The notes under the pieces are model-generated. The model saw nothing but the letters and a program-made list of their open reading frames with translations. It searched no databases and was not told the origin of the DNA. Shown in pieces: positions 6,910 through 14,954 of a stretch of 64,000 nt of DNA (positions are counted from its first letter, which is position 1; each line of letters begins with the position of its first letter). The stretch is from contig NZ_JAIVAH010000013.1 of assembly GCF_020171745.1 (NCBI RefSeq), positions 62,001 through 126,000 of the forward strand, given 5' to 3'. The position numbers and the translations under genes were made by a program. The stretch is from Prescottella equi (GTDB taxonomy: Bacteria; Actinomycetota; Actinomycetes; Mycobacteriales; Mycobacteriaceae).

Positions 6910-8868
6910 ATGCTGTATCCATGGTTGTCGTCCCCGCTCCGCGTCGGCGGGCGGACCCTGCGCAATCGGGTCGTGTTCACCGCGCACCTGACCAACTACG
7001 CGCACGGGGGTCTGCCCACCGAGCAGCATGCCGCGTACTACGCGGCGCGTGCCGCCGGCGGGGCGGGGATGATCATCACCGAGGAGCAGTGCGTCCACCC
7101 GTCGGACTGGCCGTACGAGAAAGTGATTCACGGCTACCGTCCGGCGGTGATCGACGGCTACCGCAGGATCACCGACGCCGCGCACGCTCACGGTGCGGTG
7201 ATCCTCGCGCAGCTCAACCACAACGGCGGTCAGGGTTCGGGGCTGTACTCGCGCCGACCGCTGTGGGCGCCGAGCCCTGTCCCGGATCCGCTGTTTCGCG
7301 AGGTCCCCAAGGCGCTCGACGGCGCGGAGATCGCGGAACTGGTCGAGGCCTACGCCGTCGTCGCCGGGCACTGCCGCGACGGGGGATTCGACGGCGTCGA
7401 ACTGCAGGGCTCGCAGTCGTCGCTCATACGCGGTTTTCTGTCGTCGGCCACGAACCGGCGCGACGATGGCTACGGCGGTTCGATCGAGAACCGTGCCCGG
7501 TTCCTCGTCGAGGTGATCGCGGCCGTGCGCGCCGCGATCGGTCCGGATCTGATTCTGGGTGTGCGCCTTTCGGGCGATGAGCAGGTGCCTGGCGGGATCG
7601 TGCTCGACGAGGCGGTGGCCGTTGCCCGGATCGTGGAGGCGTCGGGCGGCGTCGACTACATCAACACCACGATGGGCGTGGCGACAGAGACGCTGCACCT
7701 GGTGGAGCCGTCGATGGCGACTCCGCGTGGCTACGCGCTGCACATCTCGGAGGCGATTCGACGCGAGGTCACGCTGCCGGTGGTCGGGGTGGGTCGGCTG
7801 AAGGAACCCGCGGAAGCGGAGCTCGCTCTCGCCGACGGCCGCTGCGATCTCGTCGGCATCGCACGCGGGCAGATCGCCGACCCGGACTTTGCTGCGAAGG
7901 CACTGCGTGGCGCCGACGACGAGATCCGCACCTGCCTGTCGTGCAATCAGGAGTGTGTCGGACGCATGGGCCTGGGCCGGTGGCTGGGCTGCGTCGAGAA
8001 TCCGCGTGCCGGTCGGGAATCGGTACCGTTGCCCGATCCACGACTGCCGGGCAGACGCGTCGTGGTGGTCGGAGGCGGTCCGGCCGGGCTGTCGGCGGCG
8101 GCGACCGCGGCGGAGCGCGGGCATCGGGTGACACTGTTCGAACGTTCGCCCGTCGTGGGTGGCCAGATCAGTGTCGCGGCGTCTGCTGCCGGACGCGGCG
8201 AGTTGGGTGACCTGGTGCGGAACCTCGAGCGCGAGTGTGCGCGTCGCGGAGTGCGGATCGAGACCGGTGTCGAGATGAGCGCGGAGCAATTGCTGGCAGA
8301 GTCGCCGGACGTCGTGGTGGTCGCGACGGGGGCACGACCGGTCCGCCCGTGGTGGGCGGGGGAGTGCACGCGTGTCGCTCATGCCCGGGACGTGCTCGAT
8401 GGAACCGCCGCCCCGGCCGGTCGTGTTCTCGTGGCGGACGAACTGGGTTTCCAGCAGGGTCCCTCCGTGGCGGAGACGTTGGCGGCACGCGGGTGTGCGG
8501 TCACTATCTGTACGCCGGGCATGATTGTGGGACAGGACCTGGGCGTCACCCTCGACATGGAGCGGTGGCAGCAGCGTGCGCACCGTGCCGGCATCGAGCA
8601 GTGGACCGATGTGGCGGTGAGCGGTGTGGCCGACGTGGTCGGCAGGCTCGAGGTCACGCTGGACAACCACCTCACGGGAGTCGCGCGCACCGAGGAGTTC
8701 GATTGGGTGGTCTGTGCCATCCATCAGGAACCCTGTGACGATCTGTGGAAGTCGTTGACACACAGCAGCTCCACTCCGTTCGAGGTGTACAGGATCGGGG
8801 ACGCCGTGACGCCCCGCCGCTCGCATGCCGCAGTGCTCGAGGGGCATCGGGTGGCGGTGTCGCTGTAA
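6910..8868 (+). CDS. Mycofactocin-system FadH/OYE family oxidoreductase 2
   Basis: 652 aa, 12 bases after the SDR. It has the same architecture as the 4144-6075 protein: an FMN barrel beginning LSSPLRVGGRTLRNRVVF, an iron-sulfur set C342, C345, C349, C361 (CLSCNQEC...C), then VVVVGGGPAGLSAAATAAERG for FAD and an NAD(P)H domain. The two paralogues share HASDWPYE/HPSDWPYE and TNRRxDGYG. The catalytic-histidine loop is LQGSQSSLIRGFLSSATN, again without the His pair of FadH. Last gene of the mftA-led run before a block in the opposite orientation; substrate unknown. Confidence 0.88.
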   Translation: MLYPWLSSPLRVGGRTLRNRVVFTAHLTNYAHGGLPTEQHAAYYAARAAGGAGMIITEEQCVHPSDWPYEKVIHGYRPAVIDGYRRITDAAHAHGAVILAQLNHNGGQGSGLYSRRPLWAPSPVPDPLFREVPKALDGAEIAELVEAYAVVAGHCRDGGFDGVELQGSQSSLIRGFLSSATNRRDDGYGGSIENRARFLVEVIAAVRAAIGPDLILGVRLSGDEQVPGGIVLDEAVAVARIVEASGGVDYINTTMGVATETLHLVEPSMATPRGYALHISEAIRREVTLPVVGVGRLKEPAEAELALADGRCDLVGIARGQIADPDFAAKALRGADDEIRTCLSCNQECVGRMGLGRWLGCVENPRAGRESVPLPDPRLPGRRVVVVGGGPAGLSAAATAAERGHRVTLFERSPVVGGQISVAASAAGRGELGDLVRNLERECARRGVRIETGVEMSAEQLLAESPDVVVVATGARPVRPWWAGECTRVAHARDVLDGTAAPAGRVLVADELGFQQGPSVAETLAARGCAVTICTPGMIVGQDLGVTLDMERWQQRAHRAGIEQWTDVAVSGVADVVGRLEVTLDNHLTGVARTEEFDWVVCAIHQEPCDDLWKSLTHSSSTPFEVYRIGDAVTPRRSHAAVLEGHRVAVSL

Positions 8869-8897
8869 CGGAGCACTTCCGTACCCGTCGCACGTTC

Positions 8898-10199
8898 CTA
8901 TGCCGCGTGAGGTCCGGCACGATTGTGGGCTGGGATGGGTTTCTTGTAGGGGTCGACGGTCGATGGTGGGGTGAACCACGGCTTTCTGTCAGTGCCGATT
9001 TTCACTTCCCAGTGGGAGTGATGCAGCAGCTGGTGGTGGTAGCGGCAGAGCAGGACGAGGTTGTCGAGGTCGGTGGGTCCGCCGTCTGCCCAGTGTTTTA
9101 CGTGGTGGCCTTCGCAGTGGGCGGGTGGCGCGCCGCAGCCGGGGAAGGCGCAGCCGTGATCGCGGGCAACCAGTGCCCGGCGCTGCTTCTTCGGCACCGT
9201 CCTGCTCGAGCGACCCAGATCGATCGGGACGCCGTCGCTCATGACGATCGGCGTGAGGTGGCAGTCGCAGGCCAATCTGCGTGCGGTCGCGATCGACAGC
9301 GGCCCCATGTGCGGCATGCGGGCAACGTCTGTGTCGCCGAACAGGTCCGGATCACCGTGCGCATCCGTCCACTCGTGATCCGCTTCGGCGCGGGCGAGAT
9401 CGGTGGCGTTCACGTGCAGGGATAGGTGGGGCCGTTCGCCGCCTTCGATCGGTGCGTCGCCGGAATCGAGATAGCGGCGCAGGATCTCGGCGAACGCGTC
9501 CGCGCGCTGCCGCGCCGGGGTGCGGGCGCCGGCAGGGTCGTCCATCGGGTTGCATGGCTTGGTCAATGCCGACAGCGCGGTCAACAGCATCTCACCGGTC
9601 ACCGCGTCGAGATCACCCTTTACCGCGACCCGCCCGTTCAGAGTTTTCGAGGCGTGGAATTCGTTGCGCTCGGTGTCCTCGCTCGGTGGCAGTTCGTCGG
9701 ATTCGAAGATCCGCTCCAACCTGGAGATGCACGTGCGGACCGTCGTCGTGGTCGCGGCGGGACCGGTGGCGCTGTCCAGCAACACCTTCCGGCACGCATC
9801 CAACGCCTCGTTCGGCATGCCGCGCGGCGGGGTTTCGCAGAACTTCCCGATCAGTGCGGCGTGCTCGGCGGAGATGGCGCAGGCGTTGAAGGCGTCGGCG
9901 ATCTCGGGTTGTCGGCTCAGCATGCGGCCCAACCCGAGAATTCGTCCCGCGGTCGATACTTCCAGCAGCGTGTTCGCCGCCAGCCACATCTTCACACTCC
10001 GAAAACCGAGGGTGTCGAACGCGACTGCGCGCTCGTCGATTTCGGCAACGGCAGCGGCACGAAGGGCTTCGAGTTGTTCCATCGCGTGGCAGATGTCGAG
10101 CGTGGTCTGCAGCAGCGAGATCTCGGGCAGCGTGCCCATGTCTTCGGGCCGCGGCGCCGTGACCACGATGCACGAATTGTTGAGTCCCCCCGGATTCAT
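8898..10199 (-). CDS. DUF222 / HNH endonuclease-domain protein (13E12 repeat family)
   Basis: 433 aa. The N-terminal ~330 residues are the all-helical DUF222 domain (MEQLEALRAAAVAEIDER..., LGRMLSRQPEIADAF, SAEHAALIGKF). The C-terminus, from about residue 346, is a zinc-type HNH nuclease: CAFPGC, CEGHHVKHWADGG, DNLVLLCRYHHQLLHH. Start ATG 10199 is chosen because an SOS-boxed promoter ends seven bases upstream, leaving no leader; reading further upstream would run through that promoter. Family members are multicopy in actinobacteria, some are induced by DNA damage, and their function is not settled. It faces against the mft operon and ends 29 bases past the OYE2 stop. Confidence 0.88.
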   Translation of the reverse strand: MNPGGLNNSCIVVTAPRPEDMGTLPEISLLQTTLDICHAMEQLEALRAAAVAEIDERAVAFDTLGFRSVKMWLAANTLLEVSTAGRILGLGRMLSRQPEIADAFNACAISAEHAALIGKFCETPPRGMPNEALDACRKVLLDSATGPAATTTTVRTCISRLERIFESDELPPSEDTERNEFHASKTLNGRVAVKGDLDAVTGEMLLTALSALTKPCNPMDDPAGARTPARQRADAFAEILRRYLDSGDAPIEGGERPHLSLHVNATDLARAEADHEWTDAHGDPDLFGDTDVARMPHMGPLSIATARRLACDCHLTPIVMSDGVPIDLGRSSRTVPKKQRRALVARDHGCAFPGCGAPPAHCEGHHVKHWADGGPTDLDNLVLLCRYHHQLLHHSHWEVKIGTDRKPWFTPPSTVDPYKKPIPAHNRAGPHAA

Positions 10200-10205
10200 G
10201 ACTCG

Positions 10206-10234
10206 ATCGTAGTTCGAACTGATGTTCGAGTCAA
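10206..10234 (-). promoter_or_regulatory. SOS (LexA) box inside the promoter of the DUF222/HNH gene
   Basis: On the minus strand TTGACT (10234-10229) and TACGAT (10211-10206) are -35 and -10 elements with exactly 17 bases between them. The spacer holds TCGAAC-ATCA-GTTCGA (10229-10214), a perfect match to the actinobacterial LexA box TCGAAC-N4-GTTCGA. Position 10199, seven bases after the -10, is the A of ATG, so the transcript is probably leaderless. LexA bound here would block polymerase. Confidence 0.8.
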
Positions 10235-10353
10235 TGGCTTTCTCGTGCGTCAATCGTGAACACCTTCCGGTGCAGACCAGGCGGTGACGACAGATGCGAT
10301 TCCCGAGAGGTGCGACACACGGCTGAGGCCGGACGCATCGGCCTTTCGAGCCG

Positions 10354-10950
10354 CTATCGGCGGCGAGAGTGACGCCACCCGAAGAGTGCAAGGGCCGCAA
10401 CCGCGGCGATTGCGGTGACGATCGCGACCGCAATCCACACGCGAGGAGCCCCGGTGTCGACGCTGCTGGTGGATGACTCATCCGCCGTTACGCTCGTGAC
10501 CTCCGGGCTCGGAGTTCGGGGCCGGCCGTACACGGTGAGCGCTGCTTCGCGAGTGTGGTTGTCGGTGGAGTCCGTTGTTGCCGAGCAACTGTTGACGGAC
10601 CACTGTGCTCCGTGGGTCTCGTAGGTGGAGGTGAAGACCAGGTACTCGGTGCCGACCTCGAAACCGCGCCCACACGCGGGGCCCTGCACGCTCGACGAGA
10701 CAGTGGTCGAGGCGCCGACATCTCCGGCGAACACTTCGCGAACCTCGAACTCGTAGAAGGCGGTCTGATCAACGATGCTCTCGGAGGTGGCGGTTCCGGT
10801 GAATGCCGCCGCGGCATGAGACACCTGATCGATGATCTGAGATCCATCGGCACTGTAGGCGCACGAGCAGGCTCGAGCCAGGGTGGGTGTGGCCAACGGA
10901 ACGCCGGCCGCGAGTCCCATTACCGCGAGGATCGACATCAGCCAGCGCAC
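10354..10950 (-). CDS. Secreted, membrane-anchored protein of unknown function with N-terminal CSC motif
   Basis: 198 aa from GTG 10950 behind GGGGGAG. A signal peptide (LMSILAVMGLAAGVPLATPTLA) ends at ARACSCAYSADG. A mature protein beginning with Cys-Ser-Cys followed by a beta-rich domain with two later cysteines (PACGRGFEVG, VNSCSA) recalls the TIMP/netrin-like fold seen in small bacterial secreted proteins; this is only a resemblance. A Thr/Ser-rich linker leads to a C-terminal membrane helix (VWIAVAIVTAIAAVAALAL) and a basic end (WRHSRRR), so the domain is held outside the cell. It lies upstream of, and in the same direction as, the SOS-controlled gene. No function is assigned. Confidence 0.7.
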   Translation of the reverse strand: MRWLMSILAVMGLAAGVPLATPTLARACSCAYSADGSQIIDQVSHAAAAFTGTATSESIVDQTAFYEFEVREVFAGDVGASTTVSSSVQGPACGRGFEVGTEYLVFTSTYETHGAQWSVNSCSATTDSTDNHTREAALTVYGRPRTPSPEVTSVTADESSTSSVDTGAPRVWIAVAIVTAIAAVAALALFGWRHSRRR

Positions 10951-11102
10951 AATCTCCCCCTGAACTCCGAATCGGCGACGCTCGCCGCCCCGAATCGATG
11001 CTAGGGAAAAGAAACCGATCAGTCGACGTTGTACGGGTGCTGGTGCTGAACGCGTTTCCTCGTCAGATGTCGGGTGGCGGGGAGAGGTCCACGCCGGCGG
11101 GC

Positions 11103-11246
11103 GGGGGCCAGTCGGCGCAGGGTCCCATCGAAGGTCGCTGCGTAGAGTGCCGAGCCGTCGCTATGCGGGCCGATGCGCACCGAGCTCGGTCCGGTCCATC
11201 CGCTCGACAGGTCGGACGCGGTGGTGCACGCCGCACCGGCATGCAC
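11103..11246 (-). pseudogene. Possible remnant of a longer protein gene (propeller-like C-terminus)
   Basis: The 320-base gap 10951-11270 before mftE has no intact gene, but on the minus strand from GTG 11246 a frame reads ASDLSSGWTGPSSVRIGP and SALYAATFDGTLRRLAP, which looks like real protein (a WD/SMP-30-like strand pattern) rather than antisense noise. The frame continues to about 11019 with unconvincing sequence. It may be the tail of a gene lost when the region rearranged. Weakly supported. Confidence 0.25.
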
Positions 11247-11270
11247 GACAGCCTCGCCTACCATCGACCG

Positions 11271-11951
11271 ATGGATCTCGCCCGCACCCCGTGGCCCGAC
11301 GTCACGCGCGACGACCTCACCGTCGCGGTCCCGGTCGGATCGTTCGAGCAGCACGGCCCGCACTTGCCGCTGGATACCGACACCCGCATCGCGACGGCGG
11401 TGGCCCGCGCGCTCACCGGTGTCGCCCAGGCCCCGGCGATCGCTTACGGGGCCAGCGGCGAGCACGAGGGGTTCGCCGGCACGGTTTCGATCGGCACGGA
11501 GGCGCTCGAGATGTTGCTCGTCGAGTACGGCCGGTCGGTGTGTCGGTGGGCGCGGCGTGTCGTGTTCGTCAACGGCCACGGAGGGAACGGCCCGGCGCTG
11601 GTGAAGGCCGTCGAACTCCTTCGCTACGAGGGCCGAGACGTCGCGTGGCTGCCGTGTGCCGTGCCGGCGGCGGACGCGCACGCGGGACGCACCGAAACAT
11701 CCCTGCTGCTGCATCTTTCACCCGCTGACGTCGCGATGGACCGCGCCGAGCCCGGCAACACCGCGCCCATCGCGGAACTCATGCCGCAACTGCGGTCGGG
11801 CGGCATGCTCGCGGCGACCCCCAACGGCATTCTCGGCGACCCGACCGGGGCCACCGCGGAGGAGGGGGAAAGACTGTTCGCAGACCTCGTTCGCCGGGCC
11901 GGGAAGGCGATCCAGAACTGGTCCCCACTGCCCGACGGGAGACTGGTGTGA
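11271..11951 (+). CDS. mftE: Mycofactocin peptidase MftE (creatininase family)
   Basis: 226 aa from ATG 11271; another in-frame ATG at 11241 would add ten residues. Metal ligands of the creatininase fold are visible: E26 and H28 in VGSFEQHGPHLPLDTDT, D37, the NGHGGNG loop and a later Glu (GRTET). MftE cleaves the MftC-modified MftA to release the C-terminal dipeptide-derived AHDP. It is separated from mftA-D by the two OYE genes, the SDR and a 2.4-kb opposing block, so mftEFG probably has its own promoter in 10951-11270. Ends 73 bases before mftF. Confidence 0.93.
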   Translation: MDLARTPWPDVTRDDLTVAVPVGSFEQHGPHLPLDTDTRIATAVARALTGVAQAPAIAYGASGEHEGFAGTVSIGTEALEMLLVEYGRSVCRWARRVVFVNGHGGNGPALVKAVELLRYEGRDVAWLPCAVPAADAHAGRTETSLLLHLSPADVAMDRAEPGNTAPIAELMPQLRSGGMLAATPNGILGDPTGATAEEGERLFADLVRRAGKAIQNWSPLPDGRLV

Positions 11952-12024
11952 CTGGTGTGGCGGTTTGTCCCGGTTTTTCGCAGCAAGTTCTGCCCGTGAC
12001 CGCACGGCCCCTTAACATCGTCTG

Positions 12025-13422
12025 ATGCGCAATGCTCGACTTCCCGACGGGTTCGGGGTCCGCCTCGATCCCCAGGTACGCGCCTACTCGGGAGGCCGGG
12101 TCCTGATCGGCGGCTCACCCATGCGGATGCTCAAGCTCGCACCCGCGGCGGCCGAGATGATCGGTGACGGCTACCTCGAGGTCGTGGACTCGCAGACCGC
12201 GATGGTGGCGCGGCGACTGCTGGATTCCGGAGTCGGCAATCCGCGTCCCATGAGCACCCCGTCGCCCAGCGACGTGACGGTCGTCGTGCCGATCCGCGAC
12301 AACGTCGACGGCATAGCCCGTCTGGTGCCGGCACTGCGGGGGCTGAACGTCATCGTCGTCGACGACGGTTCCGCCACCCCGCTCGAGCTTCCTGACCTGT
12401 CCGAGTGCACCGCGCACGTGACGCTGCTGCGACACGACTCCTCCAGGGGCCCCGCCGCCGCCCGAAACACGGGACTGCGTTCGGCACAAACACCTTTCGT
12501 GGCCTTCCTGGACTCGGACGTGGTGCCGCGGACGGGCTGGCTCGAGCTCATGCTGGGGCATTTCAGCGACCCCGCGGTGGCGCTGGTGGCGCCGCGCATC
12601 GTGGCCCTCGAACCGGAGGGGTCGGTGTTGGCCCGATACGAGCACACCCGCTCGTCGCTCGACCTGGGCCGCAAGGAGGCTGCCGTCCGCTCCGGCAGTC
12701 CGGTCGCGTACGTGCCGAGTGCCGCGATGCTGGTGCGCCGCGACGCCCTGGTGGAGGCCGGCGGATTCGACGAGACCATGCACGTCGCGGAGGACGTCGA
12801 CCTGTGTTGGCGCCTGCAGGAGTCCGGGTGGCGGCTGCGCTACGAACCGGTCTCGCAGGTGGCGCACGACCACCGCGTCACCTTCGGGAAGTGGTTCACC
12901 CGCAAACTCTTCTACGGCACCGGCGCCGCCCCGCTGGCGTCACGGCACGAGGGCCTGGTCCCGCCCGTCGCTATGTCGAAGTGGACGCTCTTCGCCCTGC
13001 TCGCGGCGGCGACGTGCACGCGCATCGGTCTGCTCGGCAGCCTCGTGACGACGCTCGTGACGATGACCCGGTTGCGCCGCACGTTCCGCGAACTCGACCA
13101 GCCGACGCGGATCGCGGCGATCCTCGCGGCTCGCGGCTTTGCCGGTGGCGCATGGCAACTCGCGTCCGCGATGTGCCGCCACTACTGGCCGGTGACGCTC
13201 CTGGCGGTCCTGTGCTCCCGGCGTATCCGGCGTCTGGCGCTCGCGGTGGCCGTCACCGAAGGTGTCGTGGACTGGACGAAGCATCGTCAGCCCGGCGGCT
13301 TGGACCCGCTGCGGTACACGGCGTTCAAGCGCCTCGACGACATCGCATACGGCGCGGGCCTGTGGCAGGGCGCCGTTCGTGCCCGTGATCTGCGGGCGCT
13401 CGCACCCCGTATCGGCAGCTGA
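12025..13422 (+). CDS. mftF: Mycofactocin glycosyltransferase MftF
   Basis: 465 aa. Residues ~85-330 are a GT-A family 2 glycosyltransferase: [27 protein letters not shown] (the DxD metal motif) and [20 protein letters not shown] near the acceptor site. MftF adds a chain of glucoses to (pre)mycofactocin. The first ~80 residues ([44 protein letters not shown]) are laid out like a PqqD/MftB-type RRE domain. The C-terminus has hydrophobic stretches ([28 protein letters not shown]) suggesting membrane contact. It stops two bases before mftG. Confidence 0.93.
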   Translation: MRNARLPDGFGVRLDPQVRAYSGGRVLIGGSPMRMLKLAPAAAEMIGDGYLEVVDSQTAMVARRLLDSGVGNPRPMSTPSPSDVTVVVPIRDNVDGIARLVPALRGLNVIVVDDGSATPLELPDLSECTAHVTLLRHDSSRGPAAARNTGLRSAQTPFVAFLDSDVVPRTGWLELMLGHFSDPAVALVAPRIVALEPEGSVLARYEHTRSSLDLGRKEAAVRSGSPVAYVPSAAMLVRRDALVEAGGFDETMHVAEDVDLCWRLQESGWRLRYEPVSQVAHDHRVTFGKWFTRKLFYGTGAAPLASRHEGLVPPVAMSKWTLFALLAAATCTRIGLLGSLVTTLVTMTRLRRTFRELDQPTRIAAILAARGFAGGAWQLASAMCRHYWPVTLLAVLCSRRIRRLALAVAVTEGVVDWTKHRQPGGLDPLRYTAFKRLDDIAYGAGLWQGAVRARDLRALAPRIGS

Positions 13423-13424
13423 CA

Positions 13425-14906
13425 GTGCAATCGGACGTCCCGAATCCGACCGAGTCCGCCGACGTCGTCGTCATCGGTGGCGGCTCGTGCGGAAGCGTCC
13501 TCGCCGGACGGCTCAGTGAGGATTCGAGCCGTCGCGTCCTGCTGATCGAATCCGGTCCGGGACATCACATTCCCTCGGAATATCCCCCCGAACTGGTCGA
13601 TGCCGGCGTCCTTCCGGTGGGACCCGACAGCCGCTGGGTGTGGCCGTACCCGGTGAACCTGACCAGCGACCGGTCGGGGTGGATCGCGCGCGGCCGGGTC
13701 CTCGGAGGCTCCGGTGCGGTCAACGGCGGCTACTTCGTGCGGGCTCAGGTCGACGACTTCGCGCACTGGCCGGCGTCGTGGTCCTTCGAGCACGTCCTGC
13801 CGCACTACAGGCGCATCGAATCCGACGCGGACTTCACCGGACCGTGGCACGGATCGAACGGGCCCATCCCGGTGCACCGCGAACCTCGCGACAGCTGGCA
13901 CCCGGTGAGCAGCGCCTTCGCCGACGTCGCGCGCGACGCCGGGCATCCCGAGGACCCGGACAAGAACGCGCCCGGATCCCACGGCGTCGGCCCGGTGCCG
14001 CTCAACATCCGTGACGGCGTCCGGGTGGGTCCGGCGTCGGCCTACCTGCTGCCGAATCTGGCCCGCCCCAACCTCACGGTGCGTTCCGGTGCGACCGTCA
14101 CCCGGCTGCTGTTCGAAGGAACCCGCGTTGCCGGACTCGAGATCGTGACGGATGCGGGGCGGCACACGATCCGGGCCTCGACGGTGGTCCTCACCGCCGG
14201 TGCGGTCGCGACCCCGCACCTGCTCATGCTCTCCGGAGTCGGCGACGCACGGCACCTGGGAGATCTGGGCATCGAGGTGGTCGCGGACCTGCCCGCGGTG
14301 GGATCCGACTTCAGCGACCATCCGGAGGTGGTGCTGCCGTACCGCTACCGCCTGCCGGTCGCCCGGACCACGAGGATGCCGGCGCTGCAGGTGACCCTGA
14401 ACACCGATGACATCGAAATGCGGCCCTACACAGCGTCGTTCGGCGATCTCATTCCCGGATCCGGAATCGGCCGGCCGTGCCTCGGGGTGGTGCTGATGAA
14501 GCCGCACAGTCGCGGCGAGATCCGGCTGGTCTCGGCCGATCCGGGGGATCCGCCGTCCGTGTCCTATCGCTACCTCGAGTCGGCCGCGGACCGGGACGCC
14601 CTGCGGTCCGCGGTGACCCACGCGGCCGACCTGATGCGCACCGGTGCGATGAGCGCGCTCGTGGACCCCGACGACGTCGACACCTCGGACGAGTGGCTGT
14701 CCGATCATCTCGGTACGTCGCTGCACCTGTCGGGCAGTTGCCGGATGGGGACCGACCCGGCGACGTCGGTGGTGGACGAGCGGTGCCGTGTCCACGGCGT
14801 CGACGGACTGTTCATCGTCGACACGTCGATCTTCCCGGCGATCCCTAGTCGGGGCCCGCACGCCACCGCCGTGATGGTGGCGGAGCGTGCGAGCACCCTC
14901 CTGTGA
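13425..14906 (+). CDS. mftG: GMC-family mycofactocinol dehydrogenase MftG
   Basis: 493 aa from GTG 13425, two bases after mftF. GMC flavoprotein: FAD dinucleotide motif DVVVIGGGSCGSVLAGRLSE, GMC signature VLGGSGAVNGGYF, second signature VLTAGAVATPHLLMLSGVG, and active-site histidines in SLHLSGSCRMG and SRGPHATAVM. MftG reoxidises reduced mycofactocin and feeds electrons to the respiratory chain, which in mycobacteria is needed for growth on ethanol. Alcohol and aldehyde dehydrogenase genes lie a few kilobases downstream. Final gene of the locus, convergent with the next gene. Confidence 0.93.
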   Translation: MQSDVPNPTESADVVVIGGGSCGSVLAGRLSEDSSRRVLLIESGPGHHIPSEYPPELVDAGVLPVGPDSRWVWPYPVNLTSDRSGWIARGRVLGGSGAVNGGYFVRAQVDDFAHWPASWSFEHVLPHYRRIESDADFTGPWHGSNGPIPVHREPRDSWHPVSSAFADVARDAGHPEDPDKNAPGSHGVGPVPLNIRDGVRVGPASAYLLPNLARPNLTVRSGATVTRLLFEGTRVAGLEIVTDAGRHTIRASTVVLTAGAVATPHLLMLSGVGDARHLGDLGIEVVADLPAVGSDFSDHPEVVLPYRYRLPVARTTRMPALQVTLNTDDIEMRPYTASFGDLIPGSGIGRPCLGVVLMKPHSRGEIRLVSADPGDPPSVSYRYLESAADRDALRSAVTHAADLMRTGAMSALVDPDDVDTSDEWLSDHLGTSLHLSGSCRMGTDPATSVVDERCRVHGVDGLFIVDTSIFPAIPSRGPHATAVMVAERASTLL

Positions 14907-14920
14907 ATCGGCTCGAGACG

Positions 14921-14954
14921 GGACTCAGCTGGTGACGGGACTCAGCTGGTGACG
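14921..14954. repeat. Perfect 17-bp tandem duplication at a stop codon
   Basis: GGACTCAGCTGGTGACG occurs at 14921-14937 and again at 14938-14954. The second copy contains the C-terminal codons and stop of the minus-strand acyl-CoA synthetase; the first is a non-coding copy between it and mftG. It looks like a recent slippage event. Confidence 0.9.

Noticed and set aside
1675-8979. A 2434-codon open frame on the minus strand, and similar very long antisense frames inside the NRPS genes (for example 40657-46044)
   Set aside because: They lie exactly opposite convincing genes; biased third positions in high-GC DNA keep the antisense frame free of stops. Their sequences are Arg/His/Gly-rich without recognisable domains.
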